Part shown: positions 23,101-29,392 of the stretch, piece after piece
Layout: each line of letters begins with the position of its first letter
Position numbering within the stretch: position 1 is the stretch's first letter
Source: CAYPZU01 sp964415395
Lineage (GTDB): Bacteria; Chlamydiota; Chlamydiia; Chlamydiales; SM23-39
Length of the DNA stretch: 29,392 nucleotides
Assembly: GCA_964415395.1 (NCBI GenBank)
Contig: CAYPZU010000024.1
Coordinates: 1 to 29,392 of the forward strand
Reading direction: 5' to 3'
Notes under the pieces: generated by a model
Told to the model about the DNA's origin: nothing
Seen by the model: the letters and a program-made list of their open reading frames with translations, nothing else
The model's database searches: none
Made by a program: the position numbers and the translations under genes

Positions 23101-23200
23101 AATGATTGCCTTAGCCAAAAAAATATAGAATGCAAGAAGCAATTTAGTCGAACTCCGCTTTTCATGGAAGGATTTTCCTCAGGTTCAACGACTTTTCCAT

Positions 23201-23229
23201 TTGCAGTTTTTTATTCCGTGGTTTATCAA
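23201..23229 (+). promoter_or_regulatory. Candidate promoter of the MOMP-like gene cluster
   Basis: TTGCAG (23201-23206) and TATCAA (23224-23229) are 17 bp apart and 21 nt before the first MOMP-like ATG, in the 150-nt gap between divergent genes. Consensus match is 4 of 6 for each box. Confidence 0.35.
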
Positions 23230-23250
23230 GGTATTTTTGGGAGTTTCCGC

Positions 23251-24411
23251 ATGCGCCGAAGTCTGCTCCTTTTCGCCCTGTCCGCCCCGCTTTTCCTCTC
23301 TGCCTGGGGAAAAGAAAAAAAGCCTGAGGCTCCTCAGCCGCCCCGATGCCCGGATCGGGCTCTGCTCGCGTCGGCCCGCCCCTGCCCTGCCCCTGAAAAA
23401 CCCTACACTGTTTCAGCCTCTTTTCTCCTCTGGCAGGCCAAATTATGGGGCCTCGAATTCGCCGGTAAATCGTTCCTTCCCAACACGCCCGGGAACGCGG
23501 TTCAAACCTTCAACCAAAAAATCTATTTCCCTGATTTTGCCTGGCGCCCCGGATTCAAGATCCAGGCGGGCGGCTACCTTCCCTACGATGAATGGGACGT
23601 CCAGGCGGGCTGGACCTACTACCACGATGAATTCACCAGCCTGAAAAAGCATGTCGCCTCCCAAATCGCTCCCGCCGGCATCGGCGTGATTCCGCTCTGG
23701 CGCTACCCGTTTTTCCGCGTCCTTGGCGGCAATCAGGGCGATCCTATCCGCTACCGCTCCGCGGCCGGAAACTGGAAGATGTTTCTCAATTCGATCGACG
23801 CCAGCTTCGGACGCCTCTTTTTCCCGAACGGCTCATTGCCCACCCGGCTCTTTGCAGGCGCCAAGGCGGCCTGGATCCGGCAGCGCTACCACGCAGATTA
23901 TTCCAACGGAAACTCCGTCGACGGCTTTTACATCAATTTTCCAACAGTATCCCCCAATACGTTCCAGATGAATTCGAGCCGGTTCGCCTTCACCAGCGGC
24001 CAGTGGGGCATCGGTCCGAAAGCAGGCATCGAAACGAGATGGAATCTCGCCTGGGGATTCCGCCTGATTGCAAACGGAGACCTTTCCCTCCTTTGCTCCT
24101 TCTACAATCTCCATCATGAATATACAGACTCGATTTCGGAACCGGCGGAACAACTCTCTCAAGCTTCAATGGAATTGGAAGAATCGTTCCGCGAACTCAC
24201 CCCCGTTCTCGGCGCGATGCTCGGATTCGATTGGGCCGGCTGCTTCTGCAATACGCACATGAATTTCACCGTAGGCTACGAATACCAATACTGGGGATCG
24301 ATCAACCATGCGCGGCGCAATTACGTCCAATCGCTGCCCGGAGAAACATTCGATATGCGCGGAGACCTCCAGATGCAGGGGCTGACCGCTTCCATGAAGT
24401 TCGATTTTTAA
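23251..24411 (+). CDS. MOMP-like (Lpg1974 family) outer-membrane porin, copy 1
   Basis: The 386-residue protein has a signal peptide (RRSLLLFALSAPLFLSAWG) and a short Pro/Cys-rich linker, then a beta-barrel ending in Phe. The family pattern is clear: ASFLLWQAKLWGLEFAG, FAWRPGFKIQAGGYLPYDEW, GWTYYH, NWKMFLNSIDASFGR and RQRYHADYSNGNS. I start it at the ATG at 23251 (GGGAG upstream); a much longer frame reaching back to 21565 is antisense text of the neighbouring gene. Such porins are the main diffusion channels of the chlamydial cell wall, cross-linked by disulfides. It leads a three-gene tandem array. Confidence 0.88.
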   Translation: MRRSLLLFALSAPLFLSAWGKEKKPEAPQPPRCPDRALLASARPCPAPEKPYTVSASFLLWQAKLWGLEFAGKSFLPNTPGNAVQTFNQKIYFPDFAWRPGFKIQAGGYLPYDEWDVQAGWTYYHDEFTSLKKHVASQIAPAGIGVIPLWRYPFFRVLGGNQGDPIRYRSAAGNWKMFLNSIDASFGRLFFPNGSLPTRLFAGAKAAWIRQRYHADYSNGNSVDGFYINFPTVSPNTFQMNSSRFAFTSGQWGIGPKAGIETRWNLAWGFRLIANGDLSLLCSFYNLHHEYTDSISEPAEQLSQASMELEESFRELTPVLGAMLGFDWAGCFCNTHMNFTVGYEYQYWGSINHARRNYVQSLPGETFDMRGDLQMQGLTASMKFDF

Positions 24412-24420
24412 AGGACCGCT

Positions 24421-25542
24421 ATGAAATGGGCTTTTCTTTTCCTCGCCTCTTCGTTCCTCTTCGGAACCGACTGCTGCCCTCCCGGCGCTTTGAAAACGCC
24501 TTCCTGCACCTGCAAGCAGTTTGAGGGACAAACTGGCAAGCTCTACTCGGCAGCGCCCTGCCAAAGCTGCGCTCCCTGCTCGGCTGTCTGGACCGGAGGA
24601 GTCAGCCTTCTCGCCTGGCAAGCCCGCGAAGAAGGACTCGCTTTTGCCTTCGACAATTCTCCGGAAGCCTCTGCGGCGTCCGTCAACATCGACGGAGAAC
24701 TCGTCGATATCGACTTCAACTGGGAACCCGCGTTCAAAATCGACCTGGGATGCCTTTTCCCAGACCGCTCATGGGATTTCAGCACCCGCTGGACCTACTT
24801 CTACACCCACTCGACCCGGACAGCCCATGCGTCGCCTAACGCCGATTCGACAGGCCTTTTCCCGCTGTGGGTTCTGCCCAGCGGCAATACCGCGCCGCTC
24901 CAGCTCTACGGAAAAGCGCGCGGCTCCTGGCAGCTCCATCTGAATGAAATCGACCTGGAAATGGGGTACCACCCCTTTTTGACCCCAGCCCTCTCGATCC
25001 GCTTCGACGGCGGCCTGAAACTCCTTTCGGCAGACCAGCGCTTCCGCGTAGACTATTCCGATGGGATTACGGCAGGCGGCGTCCATCTCGTCTCCGCGCA
25101 AGCCGTCCTGCACAACAGAGCTCTCGGAATCGGCCCCCGCCTTGGGTTCGATTCGAAATGGCGCCTCGGCAAAGGCTGGTCGCTCATCGGAAATCTCTCC
25201 GGCTCGCTTCCGCTCTGCAGCTTCAAGATCCGCAGAAACGATTACGACGTTTCTGAACGCATTCCTGCCGGAACGGCCTCCTTCGTCGACTCGTTCTTCA
25301 AGCAAAGCGTCTGGGTCTTCCGCCCGGTTCTCGAAGCGGCTCTCGGATTTGGGTGGGACGCCTGCTTCGGCTGCCGCAAGCAATACGCTTTCGGCCTCCA
25401 GGCAAACTACGAACTCCAATACTTTTGGGAACAGAACTTAATGGGAATGCTCGTGAACGAAGCGATCATACACCAGGTATTCCAACCGCGGGGAGACCTC
25501 CAGCTCCACGGAGCAACCCTTGCCTTCACTTTTGGATATTGA
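24421..25542 (+). CDS. MOMP-like (Lpg1974 family) outer-membrane porin, copy 2
   Basis: The 373-residue protein has a signal peptide (MKWAFLFLASSFLFG) and about eight cysteines within the first ~60 residues (DCCPPG, CTCKQ, CQSCAPCS), then the barrel: LLAWQAREEGLAFAF, FNWEPAFKIDLGCLFP, RWTYFYTHSTR and QRFRVDYSDG, ending AFTFGY. It begins 9 nt after copy 1 with AAGGA as Shine-Dalgarno. The cysteine cluster suits inter-protein disulfide bonding in an envelope with little or no peptidoglycan. The Tyr terminus is compatible with BAM-dependent insertion. Confidence 0.88.
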   Translation: MKWAFLFLASSFLFGTDCCPPGALKTPSCTCKQFEGQTGKLYSAAPCQSCAPCSAVWTGGVSLLAWQAREEGLAFAFDNSPEASAASVNIDGELVDIDFNWEPAFKIDLGCLFPDRSWDFSTRWTYFYTHSTRTAHASPNADSTGLFPLWVLPSGNTAPLQLYGKARGSWQLHLNEIDLEMGYHPFLTPALSIRFDGGLKLLSADQRFRVDYSDGITAGGVHLVSAQAVLHNRALGIGPRLGFDSKWRLGKGWSLIGNLSGSLPLCSFKIRRNDYDVSERIPAGTASFVDSFFKQSVWVFRPVLEAALGFGWDACFGCRKQYAFGLQANYELQYFWEQNLMGMLVNEAIIHQVFQPRGDLQLHGATLAFTFGY

Positions 25543-25543
25543 T

Positions 25544-26659
25544 ATGAAATTCCTGCTTCTTCTCGCCGCCTCCGCCTCGCTCCACGCCCTCGATTCATGC
25601 TGCGACAGCCCCCTCGAAGCGTGCGTCCCCAAAAACTGCGCCTATCTTCCGGCGGCCAAAAGCTGCCAGAGCCCCTGCAGCAACCTCTGCCAATCGGACG
25701 TCTACACCTTCCTCGACTTTCTCTACTGGGAAGGAACAGAAAGAGGGCTTGAATTCGCTCTGAAAAACACCGGAACCCAATTTGATCAAGAGATCCAGAT
25801 CTATCAGCCCGATTTCGCTTTTACGCCCGCATTCCGCCTCGGAATCGGCACCCATCTCCCTCACGACAACTGGTCTCTTGAATTCGCCTATTCGCTCTAT
25901 TTCAAATCGACGCGAAACCACGTCAACGCGCTGATCGTTCCGGAAGGATCAGGCATCCTTCCCGTCTGGACTTCCGCGACCGCATTCCGAGGGAGCAATC
26001 TGGGAGTCCGCTGGAGCGACACGGAAGCGAAATGGAAGCTCCGCTCCCAGTTTTTCGATCTTTCGCTCAAACACCGCCTCTGCACAAGCGGCGCTCTTTC
26101 GATCGAACCTTCCTTCGGCCTGAAACTGGCGCTCCTCAGACAGAGATTCAACGTCCTCTACTCAAACGGAAACAGCGTCACGACGCTCGATCTGGCCACG
26201 CTAGATCTGGAGAGCAGCAAGATCGCAATGAATAACCGCTCATTCAACCTCGGCCCTTCCTTCGCGTTTAAAACCCGCTGGAGCGTTTGGGACCATCTCG
26301 ATATCGTCGGCCTCCTTTCGGGATCGCTTTTTGCAACGTATTTCAAAGTGGGAAGGCACGAAACCGACCTCTATGAAAGCGGAGGAACCGATTTCACAGA
26401 ATCGTACAGAGAGAAAGACCGGTTTTGGACCTGCCGGCCGCAGGCGGGAGCTTCTTTAGGACTTGTCTGGAGCGACTGCGTCTGCCAACCGAGCAAAGTG
26501 ATCACCTACGGATTCGGGGCTGAATACGAAGCGCAAGTTTGGTGGAAGCAGAATATGCTCTACCGCTTCATCGACAGCATGAATCCAGCGATGATCGCGC
26601 CGACGCAGGGGAACTTATTCTTCCACGGCCTCACAGCAAACGCCTTCGTCGATTTCTAA
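25544..26659 (+). CDS. MOMP-like (Lpg1974 family) outer-membrane porin, copy 3
   Basis: The 371-residue protein starts MKFLLLLAASASLHALDSCC and has a cysteine-rich linker (ACVPKNC, KSCQSPCSNLCQ) before the barrel: TFLDFLYWEGTERGLEFAL, FAFTPAFRLGIGTHLPHDNW and RQRFNVLYSNGNS, ending FVDF. The ATG comes one base after the stop of copy 2 (TGATATG), so translation is surely coupled. The three copies share architecture but diverge strongly in the presumed loops, as expected for surface-exposed porins. Confidence 0.88.
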   Translation: MKFLLLLAASASLHALDSCCDSPLEACVPKNCAYLPAAKSCQSPCSNLCQSDVYTFLDFLYWEGTERGLEFALKNTGTQFDQEIQIYQPDFAFTPAFRLGIGTHLPHDNWSLEFAYSLYFKSTRNHVNALIVPEGSGILPVWTSATAFRGSNLGVRWSDTEAKWKLRSQFFDLSLKHRLCTSGALSIEPSFGLKLALLRQRFNVLYSNGNSVTTLDLATLDLESSKIAMNNRSFNLGPSFAFKTRWSVWDHLDIVGLLSGSLFATYFKVGRHETDLYESGGTDFTESYREKDRFWTCRPQAGASLGLVWSDCVCQPSKVITYGFGAEYEAQVWWKQNMLYRFIDSMNPAMIAPTQGNLFFHGLTANAFVDF

Positions 26660-26675
26660 GAGCGAAAAGAAAAGG

Positions 26676-27581
26676 TTATAAAACCACTGGGAATGGAGGA
26701 GCCCTTCCATACTCTTCTTCCAAATAGGCCACGTAGGCCGTTTGGTACAGCTGCCCCCCATTTCCTCCAGCTTCATTCAGAGAAGCCAAAGCTGCCTTGA
26801 ACGCGGTTACAGAGCTGGCGTTGGAAGGATCATAATTCGAAGCTAAAAGATAGAGATTCGAGGTGCCGGAAGCGGTTGTGATCGGTATATGAAAGAGAGC
26901 GTAAAGAGAGGTTAAATAGCCATCTTTCGCGTGAGCTTCAACGATATGCTCATTCAGGTCTTTGATCACTATTGCGATATTTTGAGCAGCCGCATCGGAG
27001 CCATCATTATTATAGAGATAATATTGCAGTAAGTATAAATCCATAAAAATGAATTTATTTGAATTATCAGAAACAACAGATCCTAATGCGTTAATATCTT
27101 TTTCCAACCCAGAGCCTGGATCGCCCGTATATGGATTTGCTAGAGTGCCAAGAGGGGAAGATCCTTGCTGTTGCATGACGGCAAGATTGAAAGCGAACGT
27201 ATTTCCTGCATCCGTATCGAGGTAGCCGCAAGCCTCGCTGATCGTATATCCCCATCCCGGAATATTTGATTGCATATCCTGGTAAATAGCATAAGCCAAA
27301 GGGTTATCCGCCTGGATAGGAATGCCATTTGCGTTGAAATAGTCGGTGAGTTTGTTTATACCCATCATCGCAAGCGCAGAAGTAGTTTCGTTAGGGCTCT
27401 TGATGAACTCTCTGATTGCAGCCCAAGCTCCTTCCGCAATCTGCTGAAATGCAGGATTATCATCCATCGAGCCGGGAGTTTCCCCCAAGTTCGCGACAGC
27501 TAGGTTAAAATGAATTGGACGAACTGAATCCAAAAACAGCGCTCTTTTTAAATTACTTATATCAATTATCCCATAAAACAA
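26676..27581 (-). CDS. Orphan protein of unknown function, start uncertain
   Basis: The open frame encodes up to 301 residues rich in Asn, Ala, Ser and Leu, with no recognised motif, no signal peptide and no clear membrane helix. The 5' end is weak: the longest version begins at a TTG directly after an in-frame TAA and has no Shine-Dalgarno. The first ATG (27467) would leave 263 residues starting MDDNPAFQQI. Base use is visibly AT-richer than the flanking genes, suggesting recent acquisition. It converges on the porin array with a 16-nt gap. It may be a secreted effector or a 5'-truncated gene. Confidence 0.55.
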   Translation of the reverse strand: MFYGIIDISNLKRALFLDSVRPIHFNLAVANLGETPGSMDDNPAFQQIAEGAWAAIREFIKSPNETTSALAMMGINKLTDYFNANGIPIQADNPLAYAIYQDMQSNIPGWGYTISEACGYLDTDAGNTFAFNLAVMQQQGSSPLGTLANPYTGDPGSGLEKDINALGSVVSDNSNKFIFMDLYLLQYYLYNNDGSDAAAQNIAIVIKDLNEHIVEAHAKDGYLTSLYALFHIPITTASGTSNLYLLASNYDPSNASSVTAFKAALASLNEAGGNGGQLYQTAYVAYLEEEYGRAPPFPVVL

Positions 27582-27606
27582 TTAATTTTAAATAAATCCT
27601 TAACGC

Positions 27607-27649
27607 ATTAAGAGCAAGTAACTTGCGATGAATTAAGAGACAAGTAACT
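27607..27649. repeat. Short direct repeat in the AT-rich gap before miaA's 3' end
   Basis: ATTAAGAGCAAGTAACT (27607-27623) recurs as ATTAAGAGACAAGTAACT (27632-27649) with one inserted base. It lies between the orphan gene and miaA and could be a scar of insertion or a protein-binding tandem site. Confidence 0.4.
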
Positions 27650-27654
27650 GAGGC

Positions 27655-28656
27655 TTAGTCGCCTTGTTCAAAATCTTGGAGGATGAGCTCTTTCAGGCGC
27701 TCGAGAGGGTACTCGTCGATGTTGAGCCAGCGGAAAAGGGGCTCCTTGCGGAACCAGGTGAATTGCCTTTTGGCATAGTGGCGGGACGCTTTCTTGAATT
27801 CGGAGACGAAAGACTCCATGTCGGCCGAACTCTGGGACGTCGCGAGAAAGTCAAGGGCCTGCCGGTAGCCGATCGCCTGGGCGGCGGAAGGATTGCTCTC
27901 AAGGCCGTTTTTTTTCAGTTCCTTAACCTCATCGAGAAATCCCTGCCTCAGCATCTCGTCGCAGCGCAATTCGATCCGGGAATAGAGCCTTTCGCGGGGA
28001 TAGTAGATAAACCAACAGCGGAAATCGTATTCCTGTTCCTGGAGCTGGTTCGGTTTGGGGAAGTCGCTGACGCGCCGCTCGGAAAGAGCCATGATCTCAA
28101 GCGCCCGGATGATTTTATGCCGGTCCTGCTCTCCGATTGTCGCTGCATAATCGGGATCGAGCATCTGGAGCCTTTCATAAAGCACCTCGGGACCCAGATC
28201 GCGCATCTGCCTCTCGAGCTGCTCGCGCACTTCAGGGACGGAAGGCGGGCCTGCGGGAGGGCCGTAGAGAAGCGCGTGAATGTAGAATCCGGATCCGCCG
28301 GCGACGATCGGCACATTATCCCGGCTCAGAATATCGCGGAAGCTCTCCTGCGCCTGTTTATAAAATTCGGCGACGTTGAACGTATGGCTGAGATCGCAGA
28401 TGTCAATGAGGTGGTGGGCGATGAGCGAGCGCTCTTCAGGGGTCGCTTTCGCCGTGCCGATATCCATTCCCCGATAGACCTGCATCGAGTCGGCCGAGAT
28501 GATCTCGCCGCCGATCGCCTGCGCCAGAGAAAGAGAAAGCTGGGTTTTTCCGGAAGCGGTAGGGCCGGCAATAACAAGAACGCGCTTTTTCTTGTTTTGA
28601 GGGGGAATTTTCTGTTTTTGCGGGATCGGTTCCCGCGCGAGCATCGCCTGTTTCAT
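27655..28656 (-). CDS. miaA: tRNA dimethylallyltransferase
   Basis: The 333-residue enzyme transfers dimethylallyl from DMAPP to A37 of tRNAs reading UNN codons. A P-loop GPTASGKT (~31-38) follows a ~24-residue basic N-terminal extension. Further family text is EIISADSMQVYRGMDIGTAK, HHLIDI, VAGGSGFYIHALL and the C-terminal AIGYRQALDF and YAKRQFTWFRKE. GAGGAGA precedes the start; of two ATGs 4 nt apart, only the second (28656) is in frame. miaA near rsbV matches Chlamydia order. Confidence 0.96.
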   Translation of the reverse strand: MKQAMLAREPIPQKQKIPPQNKKKRVLVIAGPTASGKTQLSLSLAQAIGGEIISADSMQVYRGMDIGTAKATPEERSLIAHHLIDICDLSHTFNVAEFYKQAQESFRDILSRDNVPIVAGGSGFYIHALLYGPPAGPPSVPEVREQLERQMRDLGPEVLYERLQMLDPDYAATIGEQDRHKIIRALEIMALSERRVSDFPKPNQLQEQEYDFRCWFIYYPRERLYSRIELRCDEMLRQGFLDEVKELKKNGLESNPSAAQAIGYRQALDFLATSQSSADMESFVSEFKKASRHYAKRQFTWFRKEPLFRWLNIDEYPLERLKELILQDFEQGD

Positions 28657-28667
28657 TCATTCTCTCC

Positions 28668-28684
28668 TCGCGCTTCGAGCGCGA
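28668..28684 (-). promoter_or_regulatory. Hairpin abutting the miaA ribosome-binding site
   Basis: A perfect 7-bp stem TCGCGCT / AGCGCGA with a 3-nt loop lies in the 37-nt gap between rsbV and miaA. It overlaps the 5' edge of the miaA Shine-Dalgarno, so it may tune miaA translation or protect the mRNA end. No T-tract follows, so it is not a terminator. Confidence 0.35.
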
Positions 28685-28693
28685 ATTTTGAGA

Positions 28694-29058
28694 CTACGAA
28701 GGATGAAACTGCAGCGCTTCCTTTTCGTTCAGGCAGATATGGAGGATCTTGTCGAATCCTGCCATTTTAATGATTTCGCTGACTTCATCCCCTAATGAGA
28801 ATAGAATAAAATGCCCTTTTTTGGCTTTTAACTTTTTTGCAGCGGAGNNNNNNNNNNGGAGAGAAGGAGGCGCATTCCGGCGCTGCTTAAGTAGTCGACC
28901 TGGGAGAAGTCTAAAAGCAGATGGGTATGGTTCTCGTCGATCAGCGTCTGCACTTTCCGTTCGAGGATGGGCGTCGTAGCGGCATCGATCCGCCCGTCGA
29001 GGCGAAGGATGACGCGGTGTTCGATTTCTTCGAGTTGGATCTTCAGTCCGACGCCCAT
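28694..29058 (-). CDS. rsbV: STAS-domain anti-sigma factor antagonist (RsbV), interrupted by an N gap
   Basis: The N-terminal 67 residues (LKIQLEEIEHRVILRLDGRI, then LLLDFSQVDYLSSAGMRLLL) are a STAS domain with the phosphorylatable serine at S58/S59. After the N run the minus strand continues AAKKLKAKKGHFILFSLG and FDKILHICLNEKEAL to a TAG at 28694, the normal STAS C-terminus. The two parts join in frame only if the gap is not 10 nt; merging a shared CTCC gives 116 residues, a normal length. RsbV binds an RsbW-type kinase in a partner-switching system; Chlamydia keeps such a system. AGAGGG precedes the ATG, 10 nt after khpA. Confidence 0.88.
28848..28857. other. Assembly gap (10 N) inside rsbV
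   Basis: Ten N separate two contig ends that both carry GGAG on the plus strand. The fixed length looks like a scaffolder placeholder rather than a measured distance. Confidence 0.9.
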
Positions 29059-29068
29059 GTTAACCCTC

Positions 29069-29299
29069 TTATTGAATGATTTCTAAATGAATCCTGCGGC
29101 CGAGCCTTGCGCCGATGGTCATAGCCAGTGTGCGCAGCGAGCGGATCACATTCCCTTTCCGGCCGACTACTTTGCCCACATCTTCGGGGGCGACGCGGAT
29201 TTCGATGAGGAGGCCGCTTTGGCCTTCCATAGCGCGGATATCGACCTGGTCGGGTTGATTCACCATGTTTTTTACAAGATATGCGACGAATTCTTCCAT
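29069..29299 (-). CDS. khpA: KH-domain RNA-binding protein KhpA
   Basis: The 76-residue protein is a single KH domain with the GxxG loop GRKG at residues 46-49 (GKVVGRKGNVIRSLRTLA) and begins MEEFVAYLVKNMV. KhpA, often with KhpB, binds many small RNAs and mRNAs. The start is set at 29299, preceded by a perfect AGGAGG; a longer frame from 29350 has no ribosome-binding site. It is the first gene of the khpA-rsbV-miaA unit in this window. Confidence 0.93.
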   Translation of the reverse strand: MEEFVAYLVKNMVNQPDQVDIRAMEGQSGLLIEIRVAPEDVGKVVGRKGNVIRSLRTLAMTIGARLGRRIHLEIIQ

Positions 29300-29356
29300 A
29301 TTTTCTCCTCCTAAGAGAACCAGCATAGAAAATGAGGGCATTGAATTCAATTTTTT

Positions 29357-29387
29357 AAAAAATCCCTTTCTCTCTTCTCCGAAGAGA
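29357..29387 (-). terminator. Possible terminator of an upstream minus-strand gene
   Basis: On the minus strand TCTCTTC-GGA-GAAGAGA (29371-29387) is followed after 8 nt by six T. It lies 58-90 nt upstream of khpA and may end a transcript from beyond the right edge. The distance from stem to T-run weakens the call. Confidence 0.4.
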
Positions 29388-29392
29388 AGGAT

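Noticed and set aside
21565..23250. Very long plus-strand open frame continuous with the first porin (948 codons in total)
   Set aside because: The part before 23251 is the antisense of the coiled-coil gene; only the part from the signal-peptide ATG at 23251 reads like a porin.
27664..28770. 368-codon plus-strand open frame
   Set aside because: Antisense to miaA, which carries the P-loop and all family motifs.
1..29392. tRNA, rRNA, CRISPR arrays, transposases, phage integrases and attachment sites
   Set aside because: No T-loop/acceptor patterns, spacer-repeat arrays or DDE/tyrosine-recombinase motifs were seen in either strand.

Overview
The window looks like a GC-rich chromosomal segment of an environmental (non-Chlamydiaceae) member of the Chlamydiae. 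This rests on a lysyl-tRNA synthetase that matches the chlamydial sequence closely as I remember it, a TrpR-type repressor heading a trp operon, and three tandem MOMP-like (Lpg1974 type) outer-membrane proteins with cysteine-rich N-termini. The gene order also recalls the Chlamydia trachomatis CT765-CT782 neighbourhood: rsbV, miaA, a long coiled-coil protein, the iojap/RsfS gene, fabF, a Nudix hydrolase, aas, then cysS and lysS. That synteny is from memory and was not searched. A run of 10 N near the right end points to a draft assembly.

Layout. 1-3773 (minus): a trp operon trpR-trpE-trpG-trpDC, with anthranilate phosphoribosyltransferase and indoleglycerol-phosphate synthase fused in one reading frame that runs off the left edge. 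A promoter overlapped by a palindromic candidate operator lies upstream of trpR, and a perfect hairpin covers the trpE ribosome-binding site. 3774-4243: no gene, but two short repeats of a widespread intergenic type followed by an elaborately base-paired element that may be an RNA. 4244-6405 (plus): lysS and a small cysteine-rich hydrophobic protein. 6410-10754 (minus): aas (acyltransferase, ACP and acyl-ACP synthetase in one chain), cysS and a small winged-helix-like gene, all joined by ATGA overlaps. 10924-11598 (plus): a good promoter and two small Ser/Pro-rich proteins. 11599-14168 (minus): two overlapping, related, membrane-anchored family 2 glycosyltransferases. 14206-17273 (minus): fabF, Nudix hydrolase, another glycosyltransferase and bioY, ended by a terminator. 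17274-17690: hairpin-rich intergenic DNA with a possible tiny membrane protein. 17691-23100 (minus): coiled-coil protein, HAD phosphatase (apparently with an ATT start), type III glutamine synthetase, nadD and rsfS. 23201-26659 (plus): three MOMP-like porins in tandem. 26676-27581 (minus): an unrecognised, AT-richer orphan gene. 27655-29299 (minus): khpA, rsbV (interrupted by the N gap) and miaA.

Together the genes suggest an obligate intracellular bacterium with more biosynthetic capacity than Chlamydiaceae: tryptophan from chorismate, glutamine synthesis and a step of NAD synthesis. It keeps chlamydial host-lipid use (Aas), biotin import (BioY) and an expanded porin family. Accessory blocks (glycosyltransferases, porins, small secreted-like proteins, the orphan gene) sit between conserved housekeeping operons. 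No tRNA, rRNA, CRISPR array, transposase or phage gene was seen.
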